64,000 nt of DNA from Sclerotiophoma versabilis (lineage: Eukaryota > Ascomycota > Dothideomycetes > Pleosporales > Didymellaceae), in NCBI GenBank assembly GCA_012274445.1, contig JAAROD010000087.1:372001-436000 (forward strand). Direction: 5' to 3'. The notes under the pieces were generated by a model. The model was not told the DNA's origin, searched no databases, and saw only the letters and a program-made list of their open reading frames with translations. Below are positions 56,066-64,000 of the stretch, one piece after another (within the stretch, counting starts at the first letter, position 1; each line of letters opens with the position of its first letter). The position numbers were made by a program, and so were the translations under genes.

Positions 56066-57320
56066 TGTGATGGTGTGATAAGATGCTCTTGAACGTCGAA
56101 ACGAGTGCTTGAAGAGGGTCGATGATGCGATTGAGTTGCAGGCGTAAACGCTAATTCCAGAAAAGCGACAGTCGGGTAAGGAGAGAATAAGAACGAAAGG
56201 CACGCAGTCAACAGACGCGGGGTTAATATCACTACAGTCCAGGTAGGAGGGGTCGGAAGTCAATTCGCCTGAAGAAACAGCATCGTGGTTCGCCCACCTA
56301 TATATCGGTTTCTGACGCGCGCCCTTGTATAAATCCGAAACAACGGCTGGCTATCAGAACAGGAATGATCGACCGCAAGGAGAAACATGTTCCCACGTTC
56401 GCGCCATCTTGGCCCGGCTCATTGGGTGCAAGAGCAATGCTGGCTAGGCTGAATGGTAGAAAAGGTGCAGAATTCCTCGTCTTTCGCACTGACGGCGATT
56501 GGCGGAGAATGCCTGTTTGTCGAGGGCATGTGACAGCGCGTCGCGAAACGCATTGAGGGATGATCGAAAAGACGTTGACACGCAAGGGCGCATTGCAACC
56601 TCGTGAGAACTCGCTGGCTAGACTTCGTCCCTCAGAGACTGAAAGATAAGCTCGTGGTGTGCGGCCAGGTTACACATCGTGAAGTGACGGGCGAGAGGCT
56701 TCATGCGCAATGGTCTGTACTGGTGCTCCGGTTGTGTCCTTCCCGATCCAGCATGAACGGGTGTGGAGAAAAGTGTTGCCCAGCCGTTTAAGATGAAACA
56801 TGTCGCAGATTGATGATGAATCCTTCGAGAAGCAAGCGAGCCGCCGTCAGAACTTGAGCACGTGCGATGAAAGTGGCAGCTGTCTGCAACGGCGCGTGCA
56901 ACATCGCGGACGTTCTCACTAGCTACAGATGGGTGTTGAGGTCATCCCTCGCTTGGTGTGGGGTGCAGGTTGGGTGGAGTGAAAAAGGTGGTCCTTGAGA
57001 ATGCCAAAAGCGAGCTAACCAGGAATAATGGCCTGGGTCAATCGCGTCGAGCGAGCGCGATTCAACCTCACGGTGTCGTCATCGCCTTCGCATTCGCACT
57101 TCAGGTCCAGCTTCCATTTGATATTTGATCTATTGTCTGCTACACATACTTGTATTGCATTGGTTCTGGTCCTGTCATACGATGCTTTGCTGTTCACATT
57201 GTTACTTTCGAAGATTGAAGACTCGGTTTTTGGATACGTCCTGACACCGCCCTTGCTTGGTCTTGTCGAACCACTACGGTAGCATTGCTAGTTAAGGAGG
57301 ATAGTGAACACACTCAGACA
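56066..57320. other. Intergenic region
   Basis: The 1.25 kb between the divergent small secreted protein and POL4 genes holds their promoters. No gene, repeat or RNA is supported. The open frame before POL4 begins at TTG (57285) and has no ATG before 57321. Confidence 0.5.
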
Positions 57321-59417
57321 ATGGATGCTGAATCCCTTTCCCCAGTATCTACGATCTCCAACCTTGGACTCGATCTAAGCAGGATACCGCCAATTGCCAT
57401 CTTATCAGCACACCTGAAGGACAATGAAGAGACACGTCTGAAAGAGACGCTATGCAAGTTCGATGCGCCGTTCACTACCGATGTCTCAAGGGCTAAAATA
57501 TTTATTGGAAAGGTGGCAACCAAGAGACGGGCAGAGTTTGAACTTCGGTCTCGGAGGCTTATAGTGGAAGAGAACGTCGCACCAAAACGGCCTACTACTC
57601 CGGTCAAGTGTGGTGGTTACGCGAGCAAAAGGCGACGGCTGTCTGGAGGGTCACTCGCACTAGACGGGGCAAATGAGGGCGAATCTGCTACTGAGGACGA
57701 GACTGTTGATGGCCCTCTGCTTGAAGACGGGTCGCCTATCAAGGAGGTTGAAGGCTCTGGATTTGACTCGGAATCCCCACAAGCCTTCTCTCTGTTCGAG
57801 AACCCGACAGGCGAAGATGTTGTTTGGGTCATAAGACTGGACTGGCTAGAGGAGTGCGTGCAGGCTGGTCATCTACTACCCCTAAATGATAAGCTTGTGT
57901 ACACTGGTCGAATATGCGAACGTCCCAAGTCGGCAAATCCGAAACCTAAAATACCACTCGCCTCGAACACGCCAAAAGCTGCACCCGCATCTCAGACCTT
58001 TGTGGCAACACGTCCACAAGATGAAGGCGACATCTTGGAGAGAGCAAAGGCGGATGTAGTCACAAACCCACCAGAGTCACACTATCGACCTCAACGAACA
58101 AGACCCAGCCACGGTTCTCGTAGGTTTGAAGGAAAGAGCTACGCTCCTACTGTGCAGCCTACCAAACCTACCTTTACCTCGGCCACTGCGCACTTGTTGC
58201 AACAAACTACAAGCGAGTACGAGGGTGAAGATAGCGATATACCTCAGCCACCAGAGTGGGTCGTGAAAGGCGTAAGATATGCCTGTCAACGCTTTACACC
58301 TGCGAATGGGCCCAATGAGGATTTTCTCGATCAACTGAAGAAGATACGAACAGCAAGAACGCTTATCGATGATGAGATTGGCGTTCGCGCATACTCTACA
58401 ATCATCGCCTCTATTGCAGCATACCCGTACAAACTCAGCCATCCCCGCGAAATTGCCCACCTGCCAGGATGCGACGAGAAAACTGCTATTTTGTTTGTGG
58501 AGTGGAAGAATACAGGCAAGATACAAGCAGTGGAGGACTATGAGAACGACGAAGCAATGACAGTCCTGCGCTCGTTCTACGATATCTGGGGCGTTGGAGC
58601 GAAGACTGCCCGTCATTTTTACTACAACAATAACTGGAACGAGCTGGATGACATTATAGAGTTTGGATGGAATGATTTAGATCGCGTACAGCAGATTGGG
58701 GTCAAGTACTACGACGAGTTCTTGGAGCCAATCCCTCGAGCCGAGGTAGAACAAATCGCGGGAGTGGTTCGCCAACACGCTGTCAAACTGCGGGACAACC
58801 GCATCACCGTGAACATCGTGGGAGGCTATCGGCGTGGTAAGCAGGCCTCTGGTGATGTGGACATGATCGTCTCCCATCCAGACCTCGAGGCTACGGCTGG
58901 TCTGGTCAGGGACATGGTCGAATCCCTGGAGACTGACGAATGGATTACTCACACCCTGACAATGAGCCTAACCAACACCCATAGAGGCCAAAACGCTCTG
59001 CCTTTCCGCTCAACGAAAGGCCACGGCGTCGGCTTTGATACACTCGACAAAGCTCTCGTCGTGTGGCAAGACCCCGCTTGGCGAACCCGCGAACTGGATC
59101 TCGAAGCAAACCCGAAGGCAAAGAACCCAAACATTCACCGCAGGGTAGACATTATCATCGCCCCCTGGCGGACTGTTGGCTGCGCAGTCATGGGCTGGAG
59201 CGGCGGCACCACTTTCCAGCGCGACCTCAGGCGTTACGCGAAGGCCGTCAAAGGCTGGAAGTTTGATAGCAGTGGTATCCGCAGTCGGAGCAACGGCGAA
59301 GCGATACTGCTCGAGGGTGAGAATGGAGTAGATGGAACGCCAGAAGATGCCGAGAAAAAGGTTTTCGAGGGTCTCGGACTGGAGTACGTGCCGCCTGAGT
59401 ATAGAGTTACGTACTGA
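57321..59417 (+). CDS. POL4: Family X DNA polymerase (Pol4/mu-lambda type)
   Basis: Nuclear family X polymerase for end joining and gap filling. A single exon of 698 residues from the ATG of MDAESLSPV. A BRCT domain fills about residues 20-200, with a long acidic insertion, ending VIRLDWLEECVQAGHLLP. The 8-kDa and fingers region follow (GVKYACQR-like VKGVRYACQRF; HLPGCDEKTAILF; WGVGAKTARHFYY, a helix-hairpin-helix). Catalytic Asp residues are in SGDVDMIVSH (about 512-514) and RRVDIIIAPW (about 610). The sugar-steering motif reads AVMGWSGGTTFQRDLRRYA; the GW pair is seen in polymerase mu and terminal transferase, whereas beta and lambda have YF. The lack of introns is unusual among its neighbours. 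Confidence 0.93.
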   Translation: MDAESLSPVSTISNLGLDLSRIPPIAILSAHLKDNEETRLKETLCKFDAPFTTDVSRAKIFIGKVATKRRAEFELRSRRLIVEENVAPKRPTTPVKCGGYASKRRRLSGGSLALDGANEGESATEDETVDGPLLEDGSPIKEVEGSGFDSESPQAFSLFENPTGEDVVWVIRLDWLEECVQAGHLLPLNDKLVYTGRICERPKSANPKPKIPLASNTPKAAPASQTFVATRPQDEGDILERAKADVVTNPPESHYRPQRTRPSHGSRRFEGKSYAPTVQPTKPTFTSATAHLLQQTTSEYEGEDSDIPQPPEWVVKGVRYACQRFTPANGPNEDFLDQLKKIRTARTLIDDEIGVRAYSTIIASIAAYPYKLSHPREIAHLPGCDEKTAILFVEWKNTGKIQAVEDYENDEAMTVLRSFYDIWGVGAKTARHFYYNNNWNELDDIIEFGWNDLDRVQQIGVKYYDEFLEPIPRAEVEQIAGVVRQHAVKLRDNRITVNIVGGYRRGKQASGDVDMIVSHPDLEATAGLVRDMVESLETDEWITHTLTMSLTNTHRGQNALPFRSTKGHGVGFDTLDKALVVWQDPAWRTRELDLEANPKAKNPNIHRRVDIIIAPWRTVGCAVMGWSGGTTFQRDLRRYAKAVKGWKFDSSGIRSRSNGEAILLEGENGVDGTPEDAEKKVFEGLGLEYVPPEYRVTY

Positions 59418-59595
59418 GACGTGACGTGACTACTTGACGGTTGAACACGGTCGTGACATGGGCGCAAACAACGCCCGAGCGATCCTCGTGTCTACGCCGA
59501 GAGTCAAGGCATTCACATGAGTCGCCTTAGCCGCCTTCCATCATCTTGAGACAAAGCACTGGAAACCCCAGCAAACATCATCTTGACCCATCACC

Positions 59596-60348
59596 ATGCC
59601 TGACACGCCACCCAGCCCTCTGCATCACTACATCCAGCTTACTATCGACGCAACCGATCTACCTTTCCGCGCTTTCGCGTACCTCATCACACCTCTCCTA
59701 CATGCTACGCGGTATGCCTGGCAGTTACTCTGCCGGCCCTGCAAACAGAACTGGATCTTCCTGTGCATCTTCTACCTTCACCTATGGCAGCTCTTCACAG
59801 ACTCACCACCGATCCGGCCCTTCGCGCGCCATTGGAAGCGCATCGTAGCCGTCCTGTTCTTCACTGGGTGCGCAACGCCCGCCGCTCTGATACTGCACGC
59901 CAGCATTCCACTATTGCGGGCGCACTTGAGGAAAGCTGCGGATAAAAGCCCCGCGGATATTGTACAGCGCGTTGCCTTCTTCGTGCTGACGTGCGCGCCT
60001 GCTTGCGCTGTTTTGAGCGCGGTAGCTACAGCGGCGTATTTCGCGTGTAAGCAGAGAATGCATGGCAAGTACCAGGTTGGTATGCGGAGCCTGGGGAAGA
60101 GAGAGTACTGGGCTGATCCGAGGGACTTTGAAGATTGGCGGAAGTGGGAGAGCAGAAGGGAGGCAGTGGAGAGATTGAAAGTCTGGGAGGCAATGGAGGG
60201 GAAGCAGAGCTTGATTATTGATCTAGTCTGTCTTGGATGCGGGGCCGTCAAGTCAGGTCTGAGTAGACGATGCAAGCTGTGTGGCGCGTACGATGAAGAG
60301 TACGTGAGGAGGGAGAAGAAGACGCGAGAGGCCAATAGACGACGGTGA
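59596..60348 (+). CDS. Orphan membrane protein with C-terminal zinc ribbon
   Basis: Single-exon gene for 250 residues, unrecognised. Two or three hydrophobic segments lie in the first 150 residues (near NWIFLCIFYLHLWQLF, RIVAVLFFTGCATPAALIL and VAFFVLTCAPACAVLSAVATAAYFA). A helical charged stretch rich in Arg, Glu and Trp follows. Near the C terminus CLGCG and CKLCG, 14 residues apart, form a probable zinc ribbon, then a basic tail (RREKKTREANRRR). The arrangement suggests a membrane protein with a cytosolic metal-binding end. It is downstream of POL4 by 178 bp, same strand. Confidence 0.75.
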   Translation: MPDTPPSPLHHYIQLTIDATDLPFRAFAYLITPLLHATRYAWQLLCRPCKQNWIFLCIFYLHLWQLFTDSPPIRPFARHWKRIVAVLFFTGCATPAALILHASIPLLRAHLRKAADKSPADIVQRVAFFVLTCAPACAVLSAVATAAYFACKQRMHGKYQVGMRSLGKREYWADPRDFEDWRKWESRREAVERLKVWEAMEGKQSLIIDLVCLGCGAVKSGLSRRCKLCGAYDEEYVRREKKTREANRRR

Positions 60349-60535
60349 GCTGGTACGACTTGGATAATATGTGTTGACTGCTCTTATTACGGCTACTGTA
60401 CTTTTAATACAACAAAGGAAATGGTATATCGACTCCGACTCCCACCTTCCTCAACAACGCCACGCTCGACTTCCACCCTGTGCATCGCCGGCGAAACACC
60501 ACCTCAACGCCCGGAAACTCGACACGACTCAGCGT

Positions 60536-61469
60536 TTACGAGTCCTTAAGTCCCTCCTGCCTCGCAAGATCGAGGTGCCACTTCAACACCTTCTGGAACA
60601 CGCTCTTCCCCCCCGTCTCAATCACATCCCCGTGGCACGGGATAATCCTGTCAAAGTCCCACTTGTTGATCCTTGCCGTACTGGCCGCAAAGCTCTTCCT
60701 ATCTCCCATACTCGTTCCCCACCAGATCATCCTCTGCTGCGCCAGCGCTTTACCCTCGGTACTCGTCAGAGCCGAAAAGATCTTTGTGAGGATCCCAGAG
60801 TTGGGATCCACACCCGACTTGGAGAACTGTTCCGTGGGCGGGCTGTTGAACATGTAATCGGCCTCGATCAGTGTACGGGTTGGTCGGTGGTGGAACACGA
60901 TTTCCTTGTTGGCGTGCGCATGTACGTATTCCCAGTCGAACTCGGCGTCGAACTCGGGAGAGATAGAGTCAAGTGTCTTTGAGGCGCGGAAGAGGTGGGC
61001 GAAGGGGACGTCTTCCTTCTCCTTGTCTTTGGCGCGGAGCTCGGGAAGGGATTCTGGACCCATGATCTGGGCTTGGGGATAGGCGGAGTGCCAGGGGCCG
61101 AGGAAGATGTGGTGCTGCATGCACGTCAGTCAGGTCGAGATTGGAAGGGTCTGATAGTCCAGACGTACCTCAGCGTCGGGCGCGCAGATGTAGCGGACTT
61201 CTCCTAGTTCGGCGACTTTGGCCTTGACTTCATCGGTAAGGGCGACGGGGGAGAAGACGGCTAGGGAGCCAGACTGGAGGCGCACTAGAGCTGAGGTCAG
61301 CCTTATGCGAGATATTGAATAGATTTTGCGTACCAATGGTGCCTCGTCCACCAATCTTTATTTTGCCAAATCGGAGGAAGGGAACGGACAATGTCGTGAT
61401 GACCCTAGGCACAACCTCACGGATGACCATGACCTTGGACGGGTCTGAGGGAACTAGTTTTTGTGACAT
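60536..61469 (-). CDS. DUF4336 family protein
   Basis: Member of the DUF4336 family, proteins related in fold to metallo-beta-lactamases, of unknown function. Exons 61469-61334, 61284-61169 and 61114-60536 give 276 residues. The joins yield GGRGTIVRLQSGSLAVFSP and CAPDAEHHIFLGPWHSAYP. Conserved features are FGKIKIGGRGTIVRL, EVRYICAPDAEHHIFL, the TLIEADYMFN block and WDFDRIIPCHGDVIETGG, whose HGD and histidines are candidates for metal binding. No signal peptide. It has been annotated from family resemblance only; the substrate is not known. Confidence 0.85.
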
Positions 61470-61706
61470 TCTGGAGTGTGTGAACAGGTGAGCGCAACTG
61501 CAATTGCTGAGATTCCCAAGGAGGGAGCTCTGGTAGTATAGGCTTGGAGCTCCGGTAGACGACGTCACAAGATGACGCAATGCTCGAGATGTCGAGATCG
61601 CACTTTTGGTAAGGTGACTGTGCAGATTGTTGTTGGTATTCGTGGACTACTTCAAGTCGCTGGCTTAAGTATTAAATTATCGCACTCGGCCGATATTCAA
61701 ATCAAC
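61470..61706. other. Promoter region of the DUF4336 gene
   Basis: This short intergenic stretch upstream of the DUF4336 ATG has no recognisable gene or repeat. Confidence 0.45.
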
Positions 61707-62024
61707 TTATTTCACATGCATCGGACGAGATGATGTGGAGGTGGTTCGGTCGATGGTGTTGCTGATGCTTGCAAGGTGCAAGGGTGTTCGGCTCCGAGCT
61801 CTAACACTCCGAATGGGTCCATAGACCGCCTGCATAGTCAGCATCAGCATCGATGTCAAAGCTCCAAGATCTAGAATTTGATTTTCTGTAAACACAAATT
61901 CTTGGATTGGAACGGTCCATTTGTTGCTGCTGCCTTGTAATGCGACTTTGAAATTACTCGACAGTGCTACTGCTGATCTCTGCATGCACACAACTTCCCC
62001 GAGATTATCCTTGAATTCCTCCAT
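61707..62024 (-). CDS. Doubtful 105-residue ORF
   Basis: A minus-strand ORF from an ATG at 62024 (MEEFKDNLGEVVC). Its composition is plausible for a protein, with a weakly hydrophobic stretch (LTSMLMLTMQAVYG), but no family was recognised and an in-frame TGA lies just upstream. It may be a small lineage-specific gene, an exon, or chance. Confidence 0.25.
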   Translation of the reverse strand: MEEFKDNLGEVVCMQRSAVALSSNFKVALQGSSNKWTVPIQEFVFTENQILDLGALTSMLMLTMQAVYGPIRSVRARSRTPLHLASISNTIDRTTSTSSRPMHVK

Positions 62025-62269
62025 GATGACCCGAGTATTTGCAATTCACCAAGCTGCGCATACTTCACCCTACCCGAAGCTCCACTTGATCTCCGGAAGC
62101 TGCTCCACTGCAGCGTCGCAATCTTGTATCCACTCAGGGTTCAGTCAGGAGAACAGAACATTCCGGACGAAATGTCGCGGGAATCGGTAGGCCCTGACGT
62201 TGCGGAGCATCGGAGAGTTCGTCGCTGGCTAGATTCGTCGTGATGTGTAAGACGTTCAGATACGACTTT

Positions 62270-63222
62270 TCATCCTGGAATAACAGCGTTTTCTCTGGTG
62301 TTCTCAGCACTAAGCTCATTCATTAGGCTCTTGGGGTTCCTCCTGCTGTTGTCGTCATCTAGCTTTTGCTGGATGAATTTGCTCATCTGTTTGACCTTTT
62401 CCAGTGCAACATTGGTGCAGTTCAGGAGAGCCAGTGGATTCACGGTTGCGCCGCCGTACTTCGCAATCTGACAGACTTCGCCGTGCTTGTTCATAGTGAT
62501 AATGACCTGCCCTTGGCGGACCTGCTCTTCAGCGGCGTTCGCATCGACTAGGTAGATCTCGCCATCCTCGAAGTAGGAGAAGGTGACGCAGAGTGGCTGG
62601 TGTAGGATGGATAGCGGTATAGGTTCGCGCTCGCGTACACTCAGAATAATGGCCTTCTCACCCTCAACCTGTACGTCAGGCCTTCTGAAGTGTTGTAGCG
62701 CAGCCATGACGGCAATGCATGACGCGTCTATCAGACCTCCGTCATGATCGATGATATGTACGTCGGCACGAAGTGCAAAACACTTCTGACCAGCAATAAT
62801 GCAGAGCGACTCGGTGTCGAGGGCATTCGAGCGGCGAATAGCTTTTTCCAGGATGCGGGAAAGAATGACTTCAGCGTCCGTAGGTCGTCCAATTTCGAAA
62901 GCAGGCGAGGCCATGGGCGAGAACTCAGTGACAATCTGGAAGACGCCGTCAAACTTGCGTTCCGGTGCTGGTGTGACTACATCGACGGAGATTCGAGCAA
63001 CAACTCTGATGTGTATTAGCCTGCTATGCCTCATACTCAGTACACAAGCTATGCATACCTTGTCTTGCCCAATTGCACGTCTGCGACGCCATACTCATCT
63101 CCGAAAGTGAGCTCTAACGAGCGGAACGCATCGAACGCGCGACCATCGAGGCGAATCTGCTCCTGCAGCGCCTGCTTGATGAACTCGCGTTCGTTAATGG
63201 AGATTTCAGCTTCTCGAGGCAT
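62270..63222 (-). CDS. RRP45: Exosome subunit Rrp45
   Basis: RNase PH-fold ring subunit of the RNA exosome (Rrp45/PM-Scl75), required for 3' processing and decay of RNA. Exons 63222-63059 and 63005-62270 give 299 residues. The start REAEISINEREFIKQALQEQIRLDGR and FGDEYGVADVQLGKTRVVARIS are diagnostic, as is PMASPAFEIGRP, with RSNALDTESLCIIAGQKCF in the middle. RNase PH family motifs used for catalysis in archaea are degenerate, as expected for eukaryotic ring subunits. The C-terminal 40 residues are Asn/Arg-rich and short. It is divergent from CWC15. Confidence 0.95.
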
Positions 63223-63439
63223 CTTGCCTCAACTACAATTGTCTGGGTTTGAGGTAGTGATGTCAACTTCCTGGTTGCTCTGAAAATGTAGCGGGGTCCG
63301 GCGAAAGTCCACCACCGACAGCCTTGGCGCGATCTTCGAAGCTCACTTTCACTCGTTCCAACTTCGGCACCAACCACGCGCAAGACTCCCGAAACCGCCT
63401 TGAAAATCACGACATAGACCGCGACGCCATACCGAAAAC
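63223..63439. promoter_or_regulatory. Divergent promoter, RRP45 / CWC15
   Basis: A 217-bp gap separates the start codons of two RNA-processing genes transcribed in opposite directions. No named motif is assigned. Confidence 0.6.
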
Positions 63440-64000
63440 ATGACGACCGCCCACAGGCCGACGTTCGATCCCGCACGCGGCAAAGAAGCCCAGCGCGGAC
63501 CTGCCTACCACCAGCGTCTCCTTCCCGCACACACAACCCTCAAGCACAGACAAGCGGGCCAGGGCGGAGATGCTGACGGTTATCAGCGAGACTTGCGCGC
63601 AGAGCTCCTGGAAGCCGAGGCGCGTCACTATGCGAAGAAGAACGGCACATACGTCGAACCAGAGGCCGCTACAGACTCTAGCAGCGCACCGAAGCGGCAA
63701 ATCGAAGACGTAGTCGCGGGAGAAGGCGGGGAAGACGAAGCAGCTGCGAAGAAGAGACGGATAGAAGTGCTGGAGAAATACAGAGACGTAGATGCGGATG
63801 ACAGTAGCGAAGAGAGCGAGAGTAGTGACGAAGAGTGCGTCTTTTATCCCCTAATGTACGAGTGAGCCCTGCTAATCCGTATCTAGCGATGACGATGAGG
63901 AAGACGAAACGGCCGCGCTCATGCGCGAGCTGGAAAAAATCAAAAAGGAGCGCGCCGAAGCCAAGGCCAAGGAAGAGCGCGAACGCGCTGTCGAAGAGGA
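63440..64000 (+). CDS. CWC15: Cwc15 spliceosome-associated protein, truncated by window end
   Basis: Cwf15/Cwc15 family protein, a component of the Prp19-associated complex in active spliceosomes. Exon 1 is 63440-63834 and exon 2 begins at 63887 and runs off the window. The N-terminal MTTAHRPTFDPARGK is the family signature. The acidic Ser-rich middle (SSEESESSDE) joins at an Asp codon to DDDEEDETAALMRELEKIKKER, the conserved helical segment. The donor GTGCGT in ..GAAGA/GTGCGT gives a 52-nt intron and restores the frame. The C terminus is missing from this window. Confidence 0.93.

Noticed and set aside
57285..57320. N-terminal extension of POL4 starting at TTG
   Set aside because: TTG is not a normal fungal start and the ATG at 57321 gives a standard N terminus.

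Overview
The window is nuclear DNA of a filamentous ascomycete (Pezizomycotina). The evidence is that most genes carry one to six introns of about 48-66 nt with GT..AG ends, coding density is moderate (about 27 genes in 64 kb), and the gene set includes ATG3, ECM14, TAZ1, CSN6, POL4, RRP45, CWC15 and DUF3176/DUF3445 families typical of this group. A dothideomycete fits the DUF3176 and orphan content, but no decisive marker was seen. No tRNA, rRNA, CRISPR array, intact transposon, or polyketide/non-ribosomal peptide backbone gene was recognised.

Layout, left to right. 0-7.3 kb: a dihydroxyacetone-synthase-type transketolase, a divergent NOSIP/tafazzin pair, and the NC2-alpha (BUR6/DRAP1) histone-fold regulator. 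8-16 kb: a secreted SGNH esterase, a DHA1-type MFS transporter, a membrane-anchored DUF3445 protein, and a convergent short-chain dehydrogenase ending in the peroxisomal signal SKL. 15.6-18.6 kb is gene-poor. 18.6-19.8 kb: ATG3. 20.4-24.6 kb: a tandem pair of DUF3176 membrane-protein genes, both broken. 25.5-27.5 kb: a Baeyer-Villiger-type flavin monooxygenase. 28.5-35.5 kb: a large Sec7/PH Arf-GEF divergent from ECM14, a carboxypeptidase-like pseudoenzyme. 36-38.8 kb: a compact block with PHF5/Rds3 and a pinin-domain protein divergent across a repeat-rich promoter, then an NAD-dependent epimerase converging on the pinin gene with 7 nt between stops. 40-41.5 kb: a seven-exon epoxide hydrolase. 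41.5-44.4 kb: gene-poor. 44.4-52.6 kb: a sorbitol-type zinc dehydrogenase, CSN6 and two orphan genes. 52.6-55.6 kb: gene-poor with degenerate gene relics. 55.6-64 kb: a small secreted protein, POL4, a membrane zinc-ribbon orphan, a DUF4336 protein, RRP45, and CWC15 cut by the window edge.

The genes do not form one pathway. Mostly they are housekeeping genes interspersed with accessory metabolic and surface genes. Four products (NOSIP, PHF5/Rds3, pinin-domain, CWC15) belong to families linked to the spliceosome and RRP45 to the RNA exosome. They lie apart apart from the PHF5-pinin pair, so chance is the default explanation.

The most notable points are: the doubly broken DUF3176 tandem, with a TGG-to-TAG change at a shared Trp that has the sequence context of repeat-induced point mutation; the HX4D active site of tafazzin split across a 19-nt microexon; a pure (TG)35 tract filling most of the only PHF5 intron, with a minisatellite of GTAAGA motifs beyond its stop; and a relic of a stop-riddled gene at 54.7-55.1 kb. 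All exon joins are my own reading of splice signals and frame; no alignment or database search was run.
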